A stretch of 9,833 nt of DNA from Bacteroides sp. (GTDB lineage: Bacteria > Bacteroidota > Bacteroidia > Bacteroidales > GCA-2748055): positions 1 through 9,833 of the forward strand of contig DSDZ01000027.1 of the NCBI GenBank assembly GCA_011048475.1. The letters run 5' to 3'. Position 1 is the stretch's first letter. Each line of letters starts with the position of its first letter. The position numbers were made by a program, and so were the translations under genes. The notes beneath the pieces are model-generated. The model made no database searches. It was not told where the DNA came from and worked only from the letters and a program-made list of their open reading frames with translations. Positions 7,048-9,833 of the stretch are shown one piece after another.

Positions 7048-8517
7048 TCAGGCTTTCACAACATAGACCTGGCCGGTTTCGTAGCGGATCACCTTCACCT
7101 GGTCGCCTTTCTCGATCAGGCCGTATTCCGATTTCGCATCGTACAGCTTTTCTCTCACCATTACCTTGCCCGACGGACGCAGCACGGTATGGGCCACACC
7201 GATCTCACCCACCAGGCTTTTCTGCTCCGACTCCACTCCAAGGAAACCCTCCTCGGTCCTTTGCTCGCTTTTGAGGGAAAGGTTACTGAAAACGGAGGTG
7301 GTTGTCAGCAGTTTTTTTGCTGCCCAGAGCGACAGGATCAATCCGAACAGGACGGAGACAAGGACCAGGCTCAGTGATTTCATCAGCAGGCCGAGTCCTT
7401 CTCCCGTAAATTCGGTTCCTTCAAAGACCACATTGTCCACAAGGCTCAGGGTGAGTCCGGTGATCATCGCAATGATCCCCGCGACCCCCGCCACCCCGAA
7501 CCCGGGGATGGCAAAGATCTCCACCATGATCAGGATGAGCCCTGCCACAAAAAGGATCAGTTCCCAGTATTCGGCCATTCCCTCCAGGTAGAGGGGGGCG
7601 AAGTAGAGCAGGGCCGCCAAAACGGCAATGGCCAGCGGGAATCCGATCCCCGGCGACTGCAGTTCGAAATAGATCCCGCCGATGATGGCCATGATGAGCA
7701 ATCCGCTGATCACCGGATTAATCAGAAAACCGATGATCTTGTCGATGGCAGTGGGCCGATAGGTACGCAGTTCATATGTCTTGATCCCGGTCAGATCGAT
7801 GACTTCCTCCAGGGAGCCGGTAATCCCTTCACAGTAGCCGTGCTGCAAAGCCTCGGATGCGGTGAAAGTGAGAACCTGTCCCGTGTCGACCACTCCCTCC
7901 ACATACAACCTGGGATCAACCATGGCTTCTGCGATGGCCGGATCGCGGTGCCACACCAGGGTGGTATCGGAACCCCGGATGATGGTATCCTTTCCGTGTG
8001 CTTCGGCCGTTGCCCGCATGGTTGCCCGCATGTAGGACTGGTATTTGTCGGGGACCTGCTCGCCTGTCTGGTTGACCACGGTTGCCGCACCGATCTTGGC
8101 ACCTGGTTTCATGTAGATGCTGTCACAGGCAATGGCGATCAGGGCCCCGGCAGAGGCCGCATTGTCATCGATGAACACATAGACCGGCATGGGTGCATTG
8201 AGGATCCGCGTGCGGATGGAATCGGCAGATACCACCTCCCCTCCGTAGGTGTTCATCTGGATGATCACCAGGTCGGCCCCCAGCTGGATGGCTTCCCGGA
8301 ATGCCTCCTTGGTAACCCTCCATGAGGGTGCAGCGATATCATCCCTGATGCTGAACGTGTAGATCAGCGTCTTCACCCCGTTCACGGTATCCGTCGAAAG
8401 GGTACCGGCAGGGGGTTCCGGGGCGGGAAGGCTGCTGTCCTGCACGCTGACCTGACTGCTGAAAACCGCCGCCAGCAGGAGCACGGCTATCATATACCTG
8501 ATTCTCTTCATATTCAC
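7048..8517 (-). CDS. NfeD-family membrane-bound serine protease (ClpP class)
   Basis: This is a long NfeD (NfeD1b-type) protein: a periplasmic ClpP-class protease joined to a membrane region and an OB-fold. Residues 4-21 are a signal peptide or anchor. Residues 45-245 form the protease domain, with the oxyanion-type YGG at 91-93 and the nucleophile S122 in AASAGA. K158 in PDKYQSYM is the likely general base, by analogy with the Ser-Lys dyad of Pyrococcus 1510-N. Hydrophobic segments lie near 258-285, 292-309, 316-333, 340-358 and 376-398, and residues 430-489 resemble the NfeD OB-fold. Proteins of this family usually act with a stomatin-like partner on hydrophobic protein segments, but no stomatin gene is adjacent here. 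The start may be GTG at 8517 or ATG at 8511; GAGGA lies 8 bp before the GTG, which favours GTG. The gene diverges from purB and is followed after 4 bp by the GNAT gene. Confidence 0.92.
   Translation of the reverse strand: MNMKRIRYMIAVLLLAAVFSSQVSVQDSSLPAPEPPAGTLSTDTVNGVKTLIYTFSIRDDIAAPSWRVTKEAFREAIQLGADLVIIQMNTYGGEVVSADSIRTRILNAPMPVYVFIDDNAASAGALIAIACDSIYMKPGAKIGAATVVNQTGEQVPDKYQSYMRATMRATAEAHGKDTIIRGSDTTLVWHRDPAIAEAMVDPRLYVEGVVDTGQVLTFTASEALQHGYCEGITGSLEEVIDLTGIKTYELRTYRPTAIDKIIGFLINPVISGLLIMAIIGGIYFELQSPGIGFPLAIAVLAALLYFAPLYLEGMAEYWELILFVAGLILIMVEIFAIPGFGVAGVAGIIAMITGLTLSLVDNVVFEGTEFTGEGLGLLMKSLSLVLVSVLFGLILSLWAAKKLLTTTSVFSNLSLKSEQRTEEGFLGVESEQKSLVGEIGVAHTVLRPSGKVMVREKLYDAKSEYGLIEKGDQVKVIRYETGQVYVVKA
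8009..8032. repeat. Perfect 12 bp tandem repeat, two copies, inside the protease gene
   Basis: GTTGCCCGCATG occurs twice head to tail. On the coding (minus) strand it encodes the repeated peptide MRAT-MRAT, eight residues in the helix just after the predicted catalytic K158. It keeps the frame. It may be a small in-frame duplication or only a helix-repeat coincidence. Confidence 0.6.
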
Positions 8518-8525
8518 TTTTTATA

Positions 8526-8530
8526 TCCTC
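8526..8530 (-). promoter_or_regulatory. Possible Shine-Dalgarno sequence of the NfeD-type protease gene
   Basis: GAGGA on the minus strand is 8 bp before the GTG at 8517 and 14 bp before the in-frame ATG at 8511. The spacing favours initiation at GTG. It is the most recognisable ribosome-binding site among the starts seen in this window. Confidence 0.4.
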
Positions 8531-8537
8531 AAAAGTA
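8530..8537 (-). promoter_or_regulatory. Candidate -7 element for the NfeD-type protease gene
   Basis: Read on the minus strand this is TACTTTTG, also an exact TANNTTTG match. It lies only 12 bp before the GTG start, so a transcript made from it would have an almost absent leader and would lose most of the GAGGA sequence. An alternative is TTTG at 8566-8569 paired with the weaker TATTCTTA at 8536-8543 (22 bp spacing), which would keep GAGGA in the mRNA. Confidence 0.25.
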
Positions 8538-8551
8538 AGAATATTTTCTGC

Positions 8552-8559
8552 TAAATTTG
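8552..8559 (+). promoter_or_regulatory. Candidate purB promoter -7 element
   Basis: TAAATTTG is an exact match to the Bacteroidota -7 consensus TANNTTTG. It ends 22 bp before the purB ATG, which would give a short leader of about 15-18 bases. No good TTTG box is present at the usual distance upstream, so the call rests on the -7 box, the AT-rich divergent setting and the position. Confidence 0.35.
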
Positions 8560-8581
8560 TGTGGTCAAATAAATCATCCGC

Positions 8582-9833
8582 ATGGAATTAAACAGGTTGA
8601 CGGCCATTTCGCCGCTGGACGGCCGCTACAGGTCCGGAACAGAACAGCTGGCCGGTTATTTCTCCGAGTATGCACTGATCAATTACCGTGTCATGGTCGA
8701 AGTGGAGTACTTCATTGCCCTTGCCATGACCGGGATCCCCGAACTGTCCGGGATGGAAGAGGAGCAGTTTGAAGCCCTCAGGGAAATCAGCCGCACCTTT
8801 AGCCGGGAGGATGCGGAAAGGGTGAAGCAGATCGAAAAAACCACCAACCATGATGTGAAGGCGGTGGAATATTTCCTGAAGGAAAAACTGGAGGAAGCGG
8901 GGATGGGAAGCGTCAAGGAGTTCATCCATTTCGGGCTGACCTCACAGGACATCAACAACACGGCCATTCCCCTTTCTCTGAAGGATGCCATCCGGGATGT
9001 GTACTATCCGCACCTGGAAACGCTGGTGCAGACGCTCGAGGAGCTGGCATCCGGGTGGGACCGGATACCCATGCTGGCACGTACCCATGGCCAGCCTGCT
9101 TCTCCAACCAGACTGGGGAAAGAGATCAGGGTATTTATCAAAAGGCTCGAAGTGCAGGCGGAACAGCTGGAAGGGATCCCGGTCCCCGCCAAATTCGGCG
9201 GTGCCACGGGGAATATGAATGCACATGTGGTTGCCTATCCCGGGATCGACTGGTTCCGGTTCGGCGAGCATTTCGTCGGAGACACCCTGGGGCTCAAACG
9301 GTCCTGGCCCACCACGCAGATCGACCATTACGACAACCTTGCGGCCATCTTCCATGTACTCGGGAGGGTCAACACGATTCTGATCGACCTTGCCAGGGAC
9401 ATGTGGACCTATATTTCCATGGAGTATTTCAGGCAGAAGATCAAAAAAGGTGAAATCGGATCCTCGGCCATGCCCCACAAGGTGAATCCCATCGATTTTG
9501 AAAACGCAGAGGGGAACCTGGGAGTGGCGGTTGCCCTGTTCGGTCACCTCGCCTCCAAACTCCCGGTTTCCAGGTTGCAGCGTGATCTGACCGATTCAAC
9601 CGTATTGCGGAATGTGGGGGTCCCCCTGGGTCATACACTGATCGGACTGCAGTCGCTGACCGCAGGATTGAAAAAACTCATTGTCAATGAAGCGGTCATC
9701 CGGGCCGATCTGGAGAAGAACTGGGCGGTGGTGGCCGAAGCGATCCAGTCAATCCTGAGGAGGGAGCAGTACCCCCGTCCCTATGAAGCGCTGCTTGAGC
9801 TCACCAGGACCAATGAGACCATCACCCGGGAGA
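8582..9833 (+). CDS. purB: Adenylosuccinate lyase (3' partial)
   Basis: This cytoplasmic enzyme acts twice in purine synthesis. It releases fumarate from SAICAR to give AICAR, and from adenylosuccinate to give AMP. I translated 417 codons from the ATG with no stop or frameshift. The protein begins MELNRLTAISPLDGRY, which matches the start of the E. coli-type PurB and fixes the start codon. Conserved pieces follow in order: TTNHDVKAVEYFLKEK at 87-102, FGLTSQDINN at 117-126, the THGQP block with catalytic-type H169, and the fumarase/aspartase superfamily signature GSSAMPHKVNP at 293-303 with the catalytic serine (S294 or S295). DLTDSTVLRN follows further on. The family is usually about 450 residues, so only the last few dozen are missing beyond the window. 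There is no obvious Shine-Dalgarno sequence before the ATG, as is common in Bacteroidota. It is transcribed away from the protease gene. Confidence 0.97.
   Translation, partial: MELNRLTAISPLDGRYRSGTEQLAGYFSEYALINYRVMVEVEYFIALAMTGIPELSGMEEEQFEALREISRTFSREDAERVKQIEKTTNHDVKAVEYFLKEKLEEAGMGSVKEFIHFGLTSQDINNTAIPLSLKDAIRDVYYPHLETLVQTLEELASGWDRIPMLARTHGQPASPTRLGKEIRVFIKRLEVQAEQLEGIPVPAKFGGATGNMNAHVVAYPGIDWFRFGEHFVGDTLGLKRSWPTTQIDHYDNLAAIFHVLGRVNTILIDLARDMWTYISMEYFRQKIKKGEIGSSAMPHKVNPIDFENAEGNLGVAVALFGHLASKLPVSRLQRDLTDSTVLRNVGVPLGHTLIGLQSLTAGLKKLIVNEAVIRADLEKNWAVVAEAIQSILRREQYPRPYEALLELTRTNETITRE

Noticed and set aside
1..9833. Mobile element, CRISPR array, tRNA or riboswitch
   Set aside because: I saw no transposase or integrase motifs, terminal repeats, spaced repeats, tRNA-like sequence or structured leader. 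Nearly every base is in a confident gene and the gaps are at most 64 bp.

Overview
The window looks like a piece of a Bacteroidota chromosome, most likely from the Bacteroidales. GC content is moderately high, roughly mid-50s percent by eye. The assignment rests on four things: FeoA is fused to FeoB, the System II cytochrome c synthetase is a single giant CcsBA chain, start codons mostly lack a strong Shine-Dalgarno sequence, and the one clear intergenic promoter region contains two exact copies of the Bacteroidota -7 element TANNTTTG. This is inference; the sequence has no rRNA or other definitive marker. Gene density is very high and no gap exceeds 65 bp.

Layout. Bases 1-6648 are a left-to-right block of three membrane-protein genes. 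The first is the C-terminal 371 residues of an SO_0444-type Cu/Zn efflux permease with a C-terminal heavy-metal-associated (HMA) domain; its 5' end lies before the window. It overlaps by ATGA a FeoA-FeoB fusion that imports Fe(II). After 33 bp comes a 1027-residue CcsBA that exports heme and ligates it to c-type cytochromes. Bases 6627-8517 hold two leftward genes 4 bp apart: an NfeD/ClpP-class membrane serine protease, then a small GNAT acetyltransferase whose 3' end overlaps the ccsBA 3' end by 22 bp. A 64 bp AT-rich divergent region separates the protease gene from purB (adenylosuccinate lyase), which runs rightward off the end of the window.

How the genes may work together. The rightward block can be read as a metal and heme handling unit: soft-metal export with metal capture by the HMA domain, ferrous iron uptake, and heme delivery to periplasmic cytochromes. 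This would suit an anaerobic or microaerobic organism with c-type cytochromes. The NfeD-GNAT pair and purB look like unrelated housekeeping neighbours.

I found no RNA genes, CRISPR arrays, insertion sequences, prophage genes, attachment sites or convincing terminators. Nothing here amounts to a clearly new biological system. The points most worth a second look are the HMA fusion joint with a possible internal start, the histidine-rich loop in the exporter, the large periplasmic segment inside CcsBA, the missing stomatin partner for the NfeD protease, the tail-to-tail gene overlap, and the compact divergent promoter region.
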